This document shows positions 17,948-27,195 of a DNA stretch of 64,000 bases, piece after piece; the stretch's first letter is position 1; each line of letters starts with the position of its first letter. Position numbers and translations under genes: made by a program. This DNA is from Streptococcus porcinus. Its GTDB lineage: Bacteria > Bacillota > Bacilli > Lactobacillales > Streptococcaceae. The stretch lies in contig NZ_LR594036.1 of the NCBI RefSeq assembly GCF_901542335.1, positions 1,984,001-2,048,000 of the forward strand, read 5' to 3'. Below the pieces are notes generated by a model that was not told the origin of the DNA, made no database searches, and worked only from the letters and a program-made list of their open reading frames with translations.

Positions 17948-18731
17948 ACTTGCTCTTGATTTCTTTTCCTTGATAAATAAATGGCACTCTTACCGAAGCT
18001 TCTGATTCTTCTAATCTTTGTTGATTATCTAAATAAGCTTTTGCATCCATCTTTACTTGCCTTAAATCAACTCCTTGTGACTTAGCTGCGTATACACAGC
18101 CACAGTAACATTGACGATAAATATCATATTCTTGACACATTTGAACCGAGCGACGATAACCATTATTCTTCTTAAAATCACTCGGAAGGTATTTGGTTCG
18201 GTAACAATTTTGAATATCAATCCCAATCTGGTTAATCAATTTGGCATTTTTATGAGGACTTATAGTTAGAGCACTAGCAAAATAATCAAAATCCAATTCT
18301 ACAGCTTTACGGGCTGTTAAATCCAAACGATAATCAAAACAAACGCGACACCGTTCACCACCCTCTGGCTCGTTTTCAAGTCCCCTTACTTTTTGGATAT
18401 AGTTATTAGGTTGATAGACTTCCTCTATATAGGCAACCTTATGTCCAGTCTTTTCATTAAATGCCTTGATAAATTCTTGTGTGACTAGTGCTCTTCGTTG
18501 ATATTCTGTTTTAGGATGAATATTGGAATTCGCAAAGTAGACTGTTATATCGGCAAAATCCGCTAAATACTCCAAGCTATAAGTCGAACATGGAGCGCAG
18601 CAAACATGCATTAGAATCCGTGGTCTAATCTCTTTCTTTAACCAATCCTTCCGCATTTCTTGCATGAGTTTGTCATAATTAATAGTTTGATTTGGCTTAG
18701 CCTTCCTCAATACATCTTCAACGTTAATCAT
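17946..18731 (-). CDS. queH: Epoxyqueuosine reductase QueH
   Basis: Reduces epoxyqueuosine to queuosine in tRNA (positions decoding Asn, Asp, His, Tyr); non-B12 alternative to QueG. The 261-residue protein shows the paired-cysteine signature HVCCAPCSTYSLEYL near the N-terminus, ERCRVCFDYRL in the middle and RQCYCGCVYA near the C-terminus, the Cys and Asp ligands of the Fe-S cluster and adjacent metal. Start at ATG 18731 with AGAGGAAA upstream. Its partner activity Tgt lies at 36070-37212 in the same window, consistent with a full queuosine pathway. Confidence 0.92.
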   Translation of the reverse strand: MINVEDVLRKAKPNQTINYDKLMQEMRKDWLKKEIRPRILMHVCCAPCSTYSLEYLADFADITVYFANSNIHPKTEYQRRALVTQEFIKAFNEKTGHKVAYIEEVYQPNNYIQKVRGLENEPEGGERCRVCFDYRLDLTARKAVELDFDYFASALTISPHKNAKLINQIGIDIQNCYRTKYLPSDFKKNNGYRRSVQMCQEYDIYRQCYCGCVYAAKSQGVDLRQVKMDAKAYLDNQQRLEESEASVRVPFIYQGKEIKSK

Positions 18732-18794
18732 CTTATTTTCCTCTATTGTACAGTCTTCCATATTGATAGGATACTATAAGTCACTTTGTAAATC

Positions 18795-18826
18795 AAAAAA
18801 AGTTGAGAAGAAACTCAACTTTTTTC
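18795..18826 (-). terminator. Terminator of the MarR-ABC operon
   Basis: Stem AAAAAAGTTGAG / CTCAACTTTTTT with six-base loop ending in a T-run on the minus strand, immediately after the stop at 18829. Confidence 0.9.
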
Positions 18827-18828
18827 TC

Positions 18829-20613
18829 TTATTCAAAGACAAACTGGTTGTGGTAAAGTTCTGAATAGAAGCCTTTTTGATGTAACAATTCATGATGATT
18901 TCCTTGTTCGATAACTTTACCATCTTTAAGAACAATAATTTCATCTGCATTCAAGATTGTTTTCAAGCGATGGGCGATAACAAAACTGGTTCTGCCAGCT
19001 ACAATAGCTTCCATAGCTTTTTGAATCTTACTTTCGGTTACAGTGTCAACGTTGGAAGTAGCTTCGTCCAAAATCAAAACTTGTGGATCGGTCAGTAATG
19101 TCCTAGCAATTGAAATCAATTGTTTTTGCCCAGTAGAGAAAATATTCTCATCGTCTGTGACCATGGTCTCATAACCTTCAGGAAGAGACATAATAAATTC
19201 GTGTATATGGGTAGCGCGCGCAGCAATCTCTACCATCTCCTGACTAATACTTTCGTCCCCAAAACGAATATTATCAGCAATTGTGCCAGAAAATAAAACA
19301 GATTCTTGTAGGACAATACCGACATTTTTTCGAAGACTATCCAGGTCGTAATCACGGATATCAATCCCATCAAAAGTAATGGAACCACTGTCAACATCAT
19401 AAAAACGATTAATCAAGTTCATAATAGTGGTCTTACCTGAACCCGTCGGACCGACAACGGCAATCATCTTGCCTTTAGGAGCTTTGATGGTCACATCAGA
19501 AAGCACCTTTTTACCAGGTTTGTAACCAAAATCAACATGGTTAATGGCAACTTCTTCTTTTAACTCAGTGAAAAGCGGAGCATTCTGAGGTCTGATTTCC
19601 TCAGCCTCATCAAACATCTCTTGGATACGGCTAGCGCCTGTGAAAGCAAGCTGGAGTTCGCCCCATGAGGCAGCCACCTGCATAATTGGCTGATAATATT
19701 GTTGCGAAAATTGAACAAATGTCACAACCAATCCAAGTCCAACAGCCATTGAAATGGATTTGTCATTGAGGACAATACTTGAACCGATAAATATAACGAT
19801 TGCCGTGTTTAGCAAGCTCATTCCGTTCATGACTGGAAAGAGTAAACCTGCAAAAAGGCGACCTTTGAAGGTTGCTGCTCGGACTTTTTCATTATGCTCT
19901 ACGAAACCATCAATTGTTTCTTCTTGAACACCTTGAACAATAATTGCTTTTTGACCAGAAATTTTCTCATCCATGTAAGCATTAAGTGCTGATACTTCTT
20001 TTTGTTGAATATCTGTATACTTTCTAGCTAGACGGATAATAACAACTAAAATGATAAGCGCAAGAGGCGTTGTTGCCATTGTTAAGAGGGCTAAACGGGG
20101 GTCTTGGCGGAACATCATCCAAACTAAACCAATGTAAAGAGCAATATTGGTCACAACTTGGACTAAGGACTGGTTCAGGGAATTTTGAATATTATCTAAA
20201 TCACTAGTAAAGCGAGAAAGAATAGCACCATCCTTATGACTATCAAAGAAAGAAACTGTTAAGCGTTCCAATTTCCCAAACAACCCCTTACGCATCCGGT
20301 TAGTTGAGTGTGCTACGATACGTGTAAAAAGTAAGCTATACACCAGATTAGCTAGAGCTGTAAAAAGATATGCCAATAAAAGTTTAGTCATAACAGCCAT
20401 AAAAGCAGATGTATCAGGGTGATATGCTGATTGACCAGCCATTTTAGCTACGTAATACTTTTGACCAAGTTTCCCAAGCTCCGTTAAGGATTCCCCAAGG
20501 AAAACAGGGGCCTTGACCTGAAGGTAAGTGGCTAGAATAATGGCAATTGCTATAAAAACAAAGGAGATTTTATAGCGTTTAAAATAAAACCAAAAAAAAC
20601 GCGCTGTCTTCAT
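18829..20613 (-). CDS. ABC exporter subunit B (half-transporter, membrane + ATPase)
   Basis: Type IV ABC half-transporter, 594 residues: six membrane spans in residues 1-320 with the coupling segments, then a nucleotide-binding domain with Walker [11 protein letters not shown], a Q-loop, a signature FSTGQKQL (degenerate relative to LSGGQ) and Walker [10 protein letters not shown] followed by IAHRL. It is the downstream partner of the gene at 20613-22325, overlapping it at TAATG, so the two form a heterodimeric multidrug-type exporter (LmrCD/PatAB-like). The MarR gene upstream suggests induction by a drug or toxic compound. Confidence 0.92.
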   Translation of the reverse strand: MKTARFFWFYFKRYKISFVFIAIAIILATYLQVKAPVFLGESLTELGKLGQKYYVAKMAGQSAYHPDTSAFMAVMTKLLLAYLFTALANLVYSLLFTRIVAHSTNRMRKGLFGKLERLTVSFFDSHKDGAILSRFTSDLDNIQNSLNQSLVQVVTNIALYIGLVWMMFRQDPRLALLTMATTPLALIILVVIIRLARKYTDIQQKEVSALNAYMDEKISGQKAIIVQGVQEETIDGFVEHNEKVRAATFKGRLFAGLLFPVMNGMSLLNTAIVIFIGSSIVLNDKSISMAVGLGLVVTFVQFSQQYYQPIMQVAASWGELQLAFTGASRIQEMFDEAEEIRPQNAPLFTELKEEVAINHVDFGYKPGKKVLSDVTIKAPKGKMIAVVGPTGSGKTTIMNLINRFYDVDSGSITFDGIDIRDYDLDSLRKNVGIVLQESVLFSGTIADNIRFGDESISQEMVEIAARATHIHEFIMSLPEGYETMVTDDENIFSTGQKQLISIARTLLTDPQVLILDEATSNVDTVTESKIQKAMEAIVAGRTSFVIAHRLKTILNADEIIVLKDGKVIEQGNHHELLHQKGFYSELYHNQFVFE

Positions 20614-22325
20614 TAGTCTTCCTCCTTACCTTTTTGTGTTTCATAAATTTCACGATAAACAGCGTTATTTGCGATTAAATCCGCATGCTTACCTTGACCA
20701 ATCAAACGACCATTATCAAGAACCAAAATAGTGTCAGCTTTTACCACAGATGAAATTTTTTGGGCAATAACAACTGTTGTTGTCCCCTTCAAGTCGTGGT
20801 TTAGGGCGTCTTGAACTAATTTTTCAGACTTAGCATCCAAAGCTGACGTTGAATCGTCTAATACTAAAATCTTCGGATTATTGATAACGCCACGTGCAAT
20901 GGACATTCGTTGCTTTTGACCACCCGAGAAGTTGTTGCCACGTTCTTCAACTTGACTTTCATAACCATCATCCATACGATCAATAAATTCCCTAGCTTGA
21001 GCAATTGTTGCTGCCCGTTGCATAGTGTCAAAATCAGCCATAGCATTCCCTTGGCGCAAGTTCTCGGCAATCGTACCAGAAAAGAGGATAGCTTTTTGCA
21101 GAACAATAGAAATATTTTCTTTTAATGCTTGCTGGCTTAAGCTCTTAAGATCTTTACCACCGACTAAGATACGACCTTTATGGGGATCGAATAAACGTGG
21201 AATTAGCTGTGCCAATGTTGACTTACCAGCACCAGTAGCTCCAACGATACCCACCATTTGTCCAGATTGAATTGAAAAAGAAATATCCTTCAAAGTAGGC
21301 TCTTCTTCATTAGGGTACGTGAAACTGACCTCTTCAAAGACAATATTACCAGAAATTTCTGTTTCGTCCTCATTATTAACGTAAGTCATTGCTGGCTCAG
21401 TATCGAGAACTTCTTTAAGACGGCCAATAGAAATAAATGCCCTACTTGCTTGCATCCCCATAAAACCAACCATAATGATAGAAAACATAATCTGCATCAT
21501 GTAAGTCATAAAGGAAGCGATACTACCAATAACTGTCGGCTCTGTCTTTACCATTCCAGAAACAATCAAAATAGAGACATAGACTGCCAGATAAGATACC
21601 AGCATTAAAGCTGGTTGCATCATTGAGAAACCATAGCCAATAAAAAGATTTAACCCAAGTAACTCATTTGATGTCTCTTTGAATTTAGCATATTGCTCAC
21701 GTTCTTGAACAAAAGATTTAACCACACGAACACCACGAAGATTTTCTTTTGCAATACGGTTAATCTTATCCATTAAAGATTGAAATTTACCAAAACGTGG
21801 CCCCATTTGGCTCATAACCAAGGACATAATAATAGCAATCAAAATCACCATTAAAACTAAAACCCACCATAATTTTGGTAAAGTTTGGACGGCCATATAG
21901 AAGGCACCAATAAATAAAATTGGTAAGCGAAAGAGAACTTGGAATAGCATCATGACTAAATTTTGAATTTGATTCACATCATTAGTCATTCGAACGACTA
22001 AGTTTCCTGCATTAAATTTTTCGACATTTGCATAAGAAAAACTCTGTATTTTACGGAAAGTTTCTTCCCGAATATCAGCTGAGACACCTTGGACAATTTT
22101 AGCTGATAAAATGGTATTGACTGTCCCTGCAATTAAACCGATTCCGGCAATTATCAGTAGCAAAACCCCAACTTGCGCTATTTTTGTTTTATCATTTTTA
22201 ATAACAGCTTCTAGGACATCTTTCAGATAATGCGGCTGTAACAAAGTACTAGCTACTACACCTATAATCATCATAAAAGAGCCCAGTGCATACCATTTAT
22301 ATTTAAGAATGGCTTTTTTAAGCAT
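20613..22325 (-). CDS. ABC exporter subunit A (half-transporter, membrane + ATPase)
   Basis: 570-residue half-transporter with six N-terminal spans and an ATPase domain: Walker [12 protein letters not shown], signature NFSGGQKQR, Walker [10 protein letters not shown]. The Walker B is followed by Asp in place of the usual catalytic Glu (LDDSTS), so this is the degenerate site of an asymmetric heterodimer whose partner has LDEATS. The start is ATG 22325 (GGAG six bases upstream), overlapping the marR stop by eight bases, so translation is coupled. The 8-codon longer frame is not supported. Confidence 0.92.
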   Translation of the reverse strand: MLKKAILKYKWYALGSFMMIIGVVASTLLQPHYLKDVLEAVIKNDKTKIAQVGVLLLIIAGIGLIAGTVNTILSAKIVQGVSADIREETFRKIQSFSYANVEKFNAGNLVVRMTNDVNQIQNLVMMLFQVLFRLPILFIGAFYMAVQTLPKLWWVLVLMVILIAIIMSLVMSQMGPRFGKFQSLMDKINRIAKENLRGVRVVKSFVQEREQYAKFKETSNELLGLNLFIGYGFSMMQPALMLVSYLAVYVSILIVSGMVKTEPTVIGSIASFMTYMMQIMFSIIMVGFMGMQASRAFISIGRLKEVLDTEPAMTYVNNEDETEISGNIVFEEVSFTYPNEEEPTLKDISFSIQSGQMVGIVGATGAGKSTLAQLIPRLFDPHKGRILVGGKDLKSLSQQALKENISIVLQKAILFSGTIAENLRQGNAMADFDTMQRAATIAQAREFIDRMDDGYESQVEERGNNFSGGQKQRMSIARGVINNPKILVLDDSTSALDAKSEKLVQDALNHDLKGTTTVVIAQKISSVVKADTILVLDNGRLIGQGKHADLIANNAVYREIYETQKGKEED

Positions 22326-22770
22326 CTTCTTCTCCTTTTTTATAGTCAAGCATATTTTGTTTGAGTTGATATATTACTTTTCGGACAACTTGAAATTCTT
22401 CCTTTGTGATTTCCTTAAAGAAATAATTTTCAACATCTTTACGACATTCTTGTAAAAGTGGTAATTTATCCACTCCTTTTTGCGTCATTACAACTTGTTT
22501 ATAACGCTTATCTGTTTGCGATGGTATGACTTCAATGAACCCATTTTTTTCCATCCGCTTAACAAGGTTACTAGCGACTGATTTTGAAATTCCAAGCTCT
22601 GTTTCAATATCTTTAACAAATAGTTCTCTTTCAAAATTTCTACTCAGAAAGATTAAAACATGCCCTTGAGGTCCAGCTAAGTGGGCAAGATTATACTTTT
22701 GGGCAATTTCTTCACTAATTTGTTCTATTTGATGAGTTAAATCTCTCAAATCAGCAATAATCCGCGACAT
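22318..22770 (-). CDS. MarR family transcriptional regulator
   Basis: 150-residue winged-helix regulator: helices around [20 protein letters not shown] form the DNA-recognition helix and the wing follows at [13 protein letters not shown], a MarR hallmark (D-K-R). It heads the operon with the two ABC exporter genes and the operator palindrome sits inside its own promoter, so it should repress the operon until ligand binds. GGAGGA precedes the ATG. Confidence 0.92.
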   Translation of the reverse strand: MSRIIADLRDLTHQIEQISEEIAQKYNLAHLAGPQGHVLIFLSRNFERELFVKDIETELGISKSVASNLVKRMEKNGFIEVIPSQTDKRYKQVVMTQKGVDKLPLLQECRKDVENYFFKEITKEEFQVVRKVIYQLKQNMLDYKKGEEDA

Positions 22771-22799
22771 TATTATCCTCCTTAGTTCTCATGATGACC

Positions 22800-22828
22800 A
22801 TTTTAGTTCTCTTAAGAACTATTGTCAA
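22800..22828 (-). promoter_or_regulatory. MarR operon promoter with palindromic operator
   Basis: Minus strand TTGACA (22823-22828), 17-base spacer, TAAAAT (22800-22805). The spacer is filled by TAGTTCTTAAGAGAACTA (22804-22821), a palindrome of AGTTCT/AGAACT arms; a half-site GAGAACTAA recurs next to the ribosome site. Repressor bound here would block polymerase. Confidence 0.8.
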
Positions 22829-22964
22829 GAAATATGTCTTTAATATTAAGAAAAATGAGATTAATTTTCTCCCCCTATCCCCATAGGCTTTCTATCCCCT
22901 TTTCTAATAGAGTAATAATAGCTCTTATGATATAATGAGGTGATGACTCTTAAAGGAGATGGAA

Positions 22965-23981
22965 ATGAAAAAAGAAAAAATTGCAGTCTTGGGACCAGGT
23001 TCATGGGGGACAGCACTTGCACAAGTTTTAAATGACAACGGTCACGATGTGTGCCTTTGGGGAGACTCCCAAGAACAAATTGATGAAATCAACGCTACAC
23101 ACACTAATAGTCGTTATTTCAAAGATATTGTTATTGATAAAACTATTAAAGCGACAACTGATTTGAAAGAGGCCCTCACAGATGTTGATGCTGTTTTATT
23201 CGTTGTCCCAACGAAAGTTACCCGTTTAGTGGCTAAGCAAGTTGCCACAACCTTAGACCATAAAGTTATCATGATGCATGCTTCAAAAGGACTTGAACCG
23301 GGTAGCCATGAACGCCTTTCAACGGTAATTTCTGAAGAAGTTCCAACGCACTTACGGAGTGATGTTGTTGTTGTATCTGGACCCAGTCATGCTGAAGAGA
23401 CTATTGTCCGTGACATTACCTTAATCACCGCTGCATCTACAGACTTGGAAGCCGCTAAATATGTTCAGTCCATTTTTAGCAACCAGTATTTTCGTCTTTA
23501 CACTAATAAAGATGTTGTTGGTGTTGAAACCGCCGGCGCCCTTAAAAATATTATTGCCGTTGGTGCAGGAGCATTACATGGTTTAGGTTATGGTGATAAT
23601 GCTAAAGCAGCTGTCATTACACGCGGGCTTGCTGAAATCACCCGTCTTGGTGTAAAACTTGGCGCCGATCCCCTAACTTACAGTGGGCTATCAGGAGTCG
23701 GAGATCTTATAGTCACTGGTACCTCTGTCCATTCTCGAAACTGGCGTGCCGGGGATGCACTTGGGCGCGGGGAAAAATTAGAAGATATCGAGCGTAGCAT
23801 GGGAATGGTTATTGAGGGAATTTCTACTACAAAGGTAGCCTATGAGATTGCCCAAGAATTAGGTGTCTATATGCCGATTACCACCGCAATCTATAAATCT
23901 ATTTATGAAGGAGCCGATATTAAAGAAAGCATCCTTGGCATGATGTCCAACGAATTTAAATCCGAAAATGAATGGCATTAA
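22965..23981 (+). CDS. gpsA: Glycerol-3-phosphate dehydrogenase [NAD(P)+]
   Basis: Reduces dihydroxyacetone phosphate to sn-glycerol-3-phosphate for phospholipid synthesis. Rossmann motif [13 protein letters not shown] at the N-terminus; KGLEPGS and [15 protein letters not shown] carry the catalytic Lys; GLAEITRLG and SGVGDLIVT follow. 338 residues, typical. The start ATG 22965 has GGAGATGG at proper spacing; ATG 22959 overlaps the ribosome site. A -10 TATAAT is at 22931-22936 with a weak -35. galU follows after 25 bases, one operon. Confidence 0.95.
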   Translation: MKKEKIAVLGPGSWGTALAQVLNDNGHDVCLWGDSQEQIDEINATHTNSRYFKDIVIDKTIKATTDLKEALTDVDAVLFVVPTKVTRLVAKQVATTLDHKVIMMHASKGLEPGSHERLSTVISEEVPTHLRSDVVVVSGPSHAEETIVRDITLITAASTDLEAAKYVQSIFSNQYFRLYTNKDVVGVETAGALKNIIAVGAGALHGLGYGDNAKAAVITRGLAEITRLGVKLGADPLTYSGLSGVGDLIVTGTSVHSRNWRAGDALGRGEKLEDIERSMGMVIEGISTTKVAYEIAQELGVYMPITTAIYKSIYEGADIKESILGMMSNEFKSENEWH

Positions 23982-24006
23982 TTTCTATTATCAAGAGGAG
24001 ACATAA

Positions 24007-24915
24007 ATGACTAAAGTAAGAAAAGCAATTATTCCGGCGGCAGGTTTAGGAACGCGTTTTTTGCCAGCAACCAAGGCTTTGGCAAAAGAAATGTTACCTA
24101 TCGTTGACAAACCAACCATTCAATTCATCGTCGAAGAAGCTCTCAAATCTGGTATCGAAGAGATTCTAGTTGTAACTGGTAAAGCTAAGCGCTCTATTGA
24201 AGACCACTTTGACTCAAACTTTGAATTGGAATATAATCTGCAAGCTAAAGGTAAAACTGTGTTACTAAAATTGGTTGACGAAACAACCTCAATCAACCTA
24301 CACTTTATTCGCCAAAGCCACCCACGTGGGTTAGGGGATGCTGTTTTACAAGCTAAAGCCTTTGTCGGCAATGAACCTTTTATTGTTATGTTGGGCGACG
24401 ACTTAATGGATATCACAGATAATCAAGCTGTTCCTTTGACGAAACAACTGATGGACGACTACCAAACAACCCATGCTTCAACCATTGCCGTTATGAAAGT
24501 CCCACATTCCGATGTTTCGTCTTATGGCGTTATTGCACCACACGGAAAGGCTGTCAATGGTTTATATAGCGTTGATAATTTTGTTGAAAAACCAAAACCA
24601 GAAGATGCTCCAAGTGACCTAGCTATCATCGGTCGTTACTTGCTAACTCCAGAAATTTTCGGCATCCTTGAAAACCAAGCTCCAGGTGCAGGAAATGAAG
24701 TTCAATTAACTGATGCTATTGATACACTAAATAAAACTCAGCGTGTCTTTGCCCGTGAATTCACCGGCCAACGTTATGATGTGGGTGACAAATTTGGTTT
24801 TATGAAAACATCAATTGACTATGCTCTAAAACACCCTCAAGTAAAAGAAGATCTTAAAGACTATATCATTAAACTTGGACATACTCTAGAAACGAAATCA
24901 AAAACTAAAGACTAA
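24007..24915 (+). CDS. galU: UTP-glucose-1-phosphate uridylyltransferase
   Basis: Makes UDP-glucose from UTP and glucose-1-phosphate for glycolipids, wall polymers and (where present) capsule. The nucleotidyltransferase start [20 protein letters not shown] and LGDDLMDI (metal-binding Asp), [19 protein letters not shown] and [10 protein letters not shown] are the GalU signatures. 302 residues, typical. In pyogenic streptococci a GalU paralogue beside gpsA is also named hasC2; I use the general name. Ribosome site AAGAGGAG. Confidence 0.95.
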   Translation: MTKVRKAIIPAAGLGTRFLPATKALAKEMLPIVDKPTIQFIVEEALKSGIEEILVVTGKAKRSIEDHFDSNFELEYNLQAKGKTVLLKLVDETTSINLHFIRQSHPRGLGDAVLQAKAFVGNEPFIVMLGDDLMDITDNQAVPLTKQLMDDYQTTHASTIAVMKVPHSDVSSYGVIAPHGKAVNGLYSVDNFVEKPKPEDAPSDLAIIGRYLLTPEIFGILENQAPGAGNEVQLTDAIDTLNKTQRVFAREFTGQRYDVGDKFGFMKTSIDYALKHPQVKEDLKDYIIKLGHTLETKSKTKD

Positions 24916-24920
24916 TAAAT

Positions 24921-24951
24921 AAGCAACTACTAGTTTGTAGTTGCTTATTTT
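24921..24951. terminator. Terminator after galU, shared with the rhomboid gene
   Basis: Ten-base stem AAGCAACTAC / GTAGTTGCTT with a T-run on the plus strand and an A-rich left flank serving the convergent rhomboid gene. Confidence 0.85.
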
Positions 24952-24958
24952 CATAAAC

Positions 24959-25630
24959 TTAGATAAAAATACCTACTAAAATAAGGGCACCTATTGTCCC
25001 ATAGACTAAAGCTGCTATACCTTTTTGCTTTTTAGTTGCCAACAATGGATCGACTTGGTTCGACAGAAAAATAGCCGAGAGCCCACCGCCTAGCACCCCT
25101 CCAAGATGTCCTGCTAGGCTAACATTAGGCATAAATATATTCATCACTAGGTTTAGTACGATCAATGTCTGATAAGACTTCCCAAAAGTTTTCAAATGAT
25201 GGTTCTCACTAAAAATACCCAAAATCACAATTGCTGCAAAGATCCCAAATAAGGATGTTGATGCACCTGCGGCAACTACGCCCGGACTTAATTGCAAAGT
25301 AAGGAGATTTCCCATAACTCCAGATAAGATATAGAGAAGAAAGAAATTTTTTGATCCCCAAATAGTTTCTGCTAATTGACCAATAAAGAATAGAGTTAGC
25401 GTATTTAAAAGGAAGTGTTGCCAACCGATATGGACAAAAATCGGAGTCAATAGACGCCAAATTTGACTAGGCATCGCTTTGACAGCTAAACCAAACATAC
25501 CACCAAAGTGAAAGACTGCTTGAGGGGATCTAGCTGCCTGTCCATAATAGTATTGCATAGCAAGAAAAACTAAAATAGTAAGGGATAGAAAGAAGAAGGT
25601 AACTGGACTCTTTTTCAAATTATAGGTCAT
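24959..25630 (-). CDS. Rhomboid family intramembrane serine protease
   Basis: Six-span membrane protease cleaving membrane-anchored substrates. Visible: HIGWQHFLLNTLTLFFIG (helix 2 histidine/asparagine), catalytic serine in GASTSLFG (GxSx) and catalytic histidine in AGHLGGVLGG. 223 residues fits the bacterial GlpG/YqgP minimal type. The ATG at 25630 overlaps the stop of the cyclo-ligase gene by four bases, so translation is coupled; this pair order is common in streptococci. Confidence 0.92.
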   Translation of the reverse strand: MTYNLKKSPVTFFFLSLTILVFLAMQYYYGQAARSPQAVFHFGGMFGLAVKAMPSQIWRLLTPIFVHIGWQHFLLNTLTLFFIGQLAETIWGSKNFFLLYILSGVMGNLLTLQLSPGVVAAGASTSLFGIFAAIVILGIFSENHHLKTFGKSYQTLIVLNLVMNIFMPNVSLAGHLGGVLGGGLSAIFLSNQVDPLLATKKQKGIAALVYGTIGALILVGIFI

Positions 25631-26154
25631 CTTACAAGAACCTCCTGAACAGCAATGTCATAGGATTCAGCTTGAAAGTCACTCTGTTGACAATCATAGA
25701 TAGTGCTAATGGTTGCTCCTTGATAATCACTCAGATAACGGTCGTAATAGCCTGCACCATAACCAATTCTAAACCCTTTAGCATTAAAAGCTACTCCTGG
25801 GACATGTATCATATCAATATCCTTTTTGGGTACCGCTATTGGACTTGTTGGCTCAAGTAAACCAAAAGAAGTCCTTTCAAGTTTTTCAGGGTCATAAGCT
25901 ACAAATTCCATCACTCCCTTTGGATAGGTTTTAGGTACTAAAACCATTTTTCCGTCACTAAGTGCCTGCTTAATGAGAAGAGCAGTCTCATACTCAGTTG
26001 GCATGGCTAAGTAAGTAGCTATAACTTTAGCACGCTGATAGGTAGCCGTTGAGACCATCGCCCCTAGCAAGGCCTGATCTTTCTGATGCTTTTCTTTTTT
26101 GTTCATAGCTTTTAGAGTTCCTAAAACCTCATTACGAATGTCTTTTTTTATCAT
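25627..26154 (-). CDS. 5-formyltetrahydrofolate cyclo-ligase
   Basis: ATP-dependent conversion of 5-formyl-THF to 5,10-methenyl-THF in folate metabolism. The C-terminal signature GFRIGYGAGYYDRYL and the central VLVPKTYP / LLEPTSP elements identify the family; 175 residues, normal. No ribosome site is visible before the ATG at 26154: TAAAAT ends only six bases upstream, so the transcript may be leaderless. First gene of the operon with the rhomboid gene. Confidence 0.92.
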   Translation of the reverse strand: MIKKDIRNEVLGTLKAMNKKEKHQKDQALLGAMVSTATYQRAKVIATYLAMPTEYETALLIKQALSDGKMVLVPKTYPKGVMEFVAYDPEKLERTSFGLLEPTSPIAVPKKDIDMIHVPGVAFNAKGFRIGYGAGYYDRYLSDYQGATISTIYDCQQSDFQAESYDIAVQEVLVR

Positions 26155-26160
26155 AGGCTT

Positions 26161-26213
26161 ATTTTAACACAATTTCAACAGTTAGAAAGATTTCTAATAC
26201 TGTATTGAAATTT
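26161..26213. promoter_or_regulatory. -10 box and long dyad before the cyclo-ligase gene
   Basis: TAAAAT (26161-26166, minus strand) is a -10 candidate. Behind it, arms AATTTCAA (26171-26178) and TTGAAATT (26205-26212) plus an inner TTAGAAA/TTTCTAA make a dyad about 42 bases long, centred near 26190, an operator or overlapping -35 structure. Confidence 0.4.
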
Positions 26214-26421
26214 ATCGAAACGAGAGTTTAATTTCATCGAAAACATAAAACCTTTTTTTAGTTATATTACCTAAACAACTATCGGGATATCCTCTTGATA
26301 AGCTATCCGCTACTTTAAGGCTTAAGCCAATTTCTAGTACTTGATTTAAAAGTTAGAATCTTACTTCCAACAACTTTATTTTACTCAAAAAGTTTAACAA
26401 ACAAGAATTGTTTGAAAATAA

Positions 26422-26454
26422 TTTAAGAATTATTTAAGGTAATGGTAGTATATT
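26422..26454 (+). promoter_or_regulatory. CiaR-type promoter (TTTAAG-N5-TTTAAG) of a small RNA
   Basis: TTTAAG at 26422-26427 and 26433-26438 with exactly five bases between is the CiaR recognition repeat. Ten bases later, TATATT (26449-26454) is the -10. This is the exact geometry of the streptococcal CiaRH-activated promoters that drive csRNA genes. Confidence 0.8.
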
Positions 26455-26460
26455 ATAGTC

Positions 26461-26566
26461 ATTCCTAAATAACGGTCTCCTAAACCGTGGGGATAAATAA
26501 GTTTCCTACTTCATTTATCCTTTTCATAAATCTCCAAGGTAACTCGCTTCGAGTTACCTTTTTTTG
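26461..26566 (+). ncRNA. Candidate CiaRH-controlled small RNA (csRNA)
   Basis: About 105 nucleotides between the CiaR promoter and a strong terminator (AAGGTAACTC / GAGTTACCTT, five-base loop, T-run, 26536-26566). The body has a hairpin ACGGT-CTCCTAA-ACCGT whose loop, and a second TTTCCTAC, are complementary to Shine-Dalgarno cores, as in known csRNAs that block translation. No open frame. Targets are unknown. Identified from promoter and structure only. Confidence 0.75.
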
Positions 26567-26709
26567 CCTTATTGAGTTAGCCACCTATGTGAATTTTCTC
26601 AATTTGAAGACTTTTTAGGGGCCTCTTAAGTTCTCAATCAATTCAAGTGAAAAACAAGAGTTTTGTGATTATCAAATCTTTTTTGTTGATTTTATTTAAA
26701 GGTGTGATC
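26567..26709. other. Gene-free remainder of the 26155-26792 gap
   Basis: Between the small-RNA terminator and the CRISPR-like relic. Nothing recognisable on either strand; 26214-26421 is likewise empty apart from AT-rich sequence. Confidence 0.4.
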
Positions 26710-26738
26710 GTTTTAGAGCTGTTTTCAGATCCAAAAAG
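26710..26738 (+). repeat. Isolated sequence resembling a degenerate type II-A CRISPR repeat
   Basis: It begins GTTTTAGAGCTGT, identical to the first 13 bases of streptococcal type II-A repeats, then TTTC and, after a short mismatch, CCAAAA, each matching in order but with a few bases deleted. A single copy, with no second repeat at spacer distance and no cas genes in the window. The last bases overlap the srl terminator. Could be chance. Confidence 0.3.
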
Positions 26739-26750
26739 CCCCTTAGGGCT
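26732..26750 (-). terminator. Sorbitol operon terminator
   Basis: AGCCC/GGGCT stem with four-base loop and T-run on the minus strand. The same stem (AGCCC-CTAA-GGGCT) is used after pgi at 32045-32064. Confidence 0.75.
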
Positions 26751-26792
26751 AAATTAATTTAGGGATAATAGAAATGGTAGATGCGAATCACT

Positions 26793-27158
26793 TTATTGCA
26801 TGAAGAGAACACGACTTCCCAACCCTATATTTGGTGAGGTTGAGCCCAGTACATGTAAAGTCCCTGGTAGAGAAGCTTGTTGTTCTCCATCAAATGAAAT
26901 CGTTATATGCCCAAGATTTTTTAAGTTTTTAGTAACTAGGCTACCAACAGCCGTGATGTGATATTCATCTTCATCAATCATTATCTTTCCTCCGGGCTTA
27001 ATATCACCAAGAAGCGTTTTATTATCAATAGTGTAACAAAATTCAGCTAGATCTTCTGGAGCTCCTTGTCCAAAGAGGATCAACATATTGGCATTTCTAA
27101 TCATTTCTTCTGCTTCTGGTCCGACTGCTATGATCTTGGTTTCAAATACTTTAACCAT
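26793..27158 (-). CDS. srlB: PTS glucitol/sorbitol EIIA component
   Basis: Phosphocarrier IIA of the sorbitol PTS: accepts phosphate from HPr and passes it to the IIB part of SrlE. 121 residues, PF03829-type fold with GxxA-like start (FETKIIAVGPEAEEM) and the conserved LHVLG near the end. Cytoplasmic. Last gene of the operon, after srlE, with ribosome site AAGGGATG; the terminator follows. The histidine phospho-acceptor is likely in the DEDEYHITAVG segment. Confidence 0.92.
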   Translation of the reverse strand: MVKVFETKIIAVGPEAEEMIRNANMLILFGQGAPEDLAEFCYTIDNKTLLGDIKPGGKIMIDEDEYHITAVGSLVTKNLKNLGHITISFDGEQQASLPGTLHVLGSTSPNIGLGSRVLFMQ

Positions 27159-27195
27159 TTTAACATCCCTTCTTTTTATTTTCTTGAAAACTATT

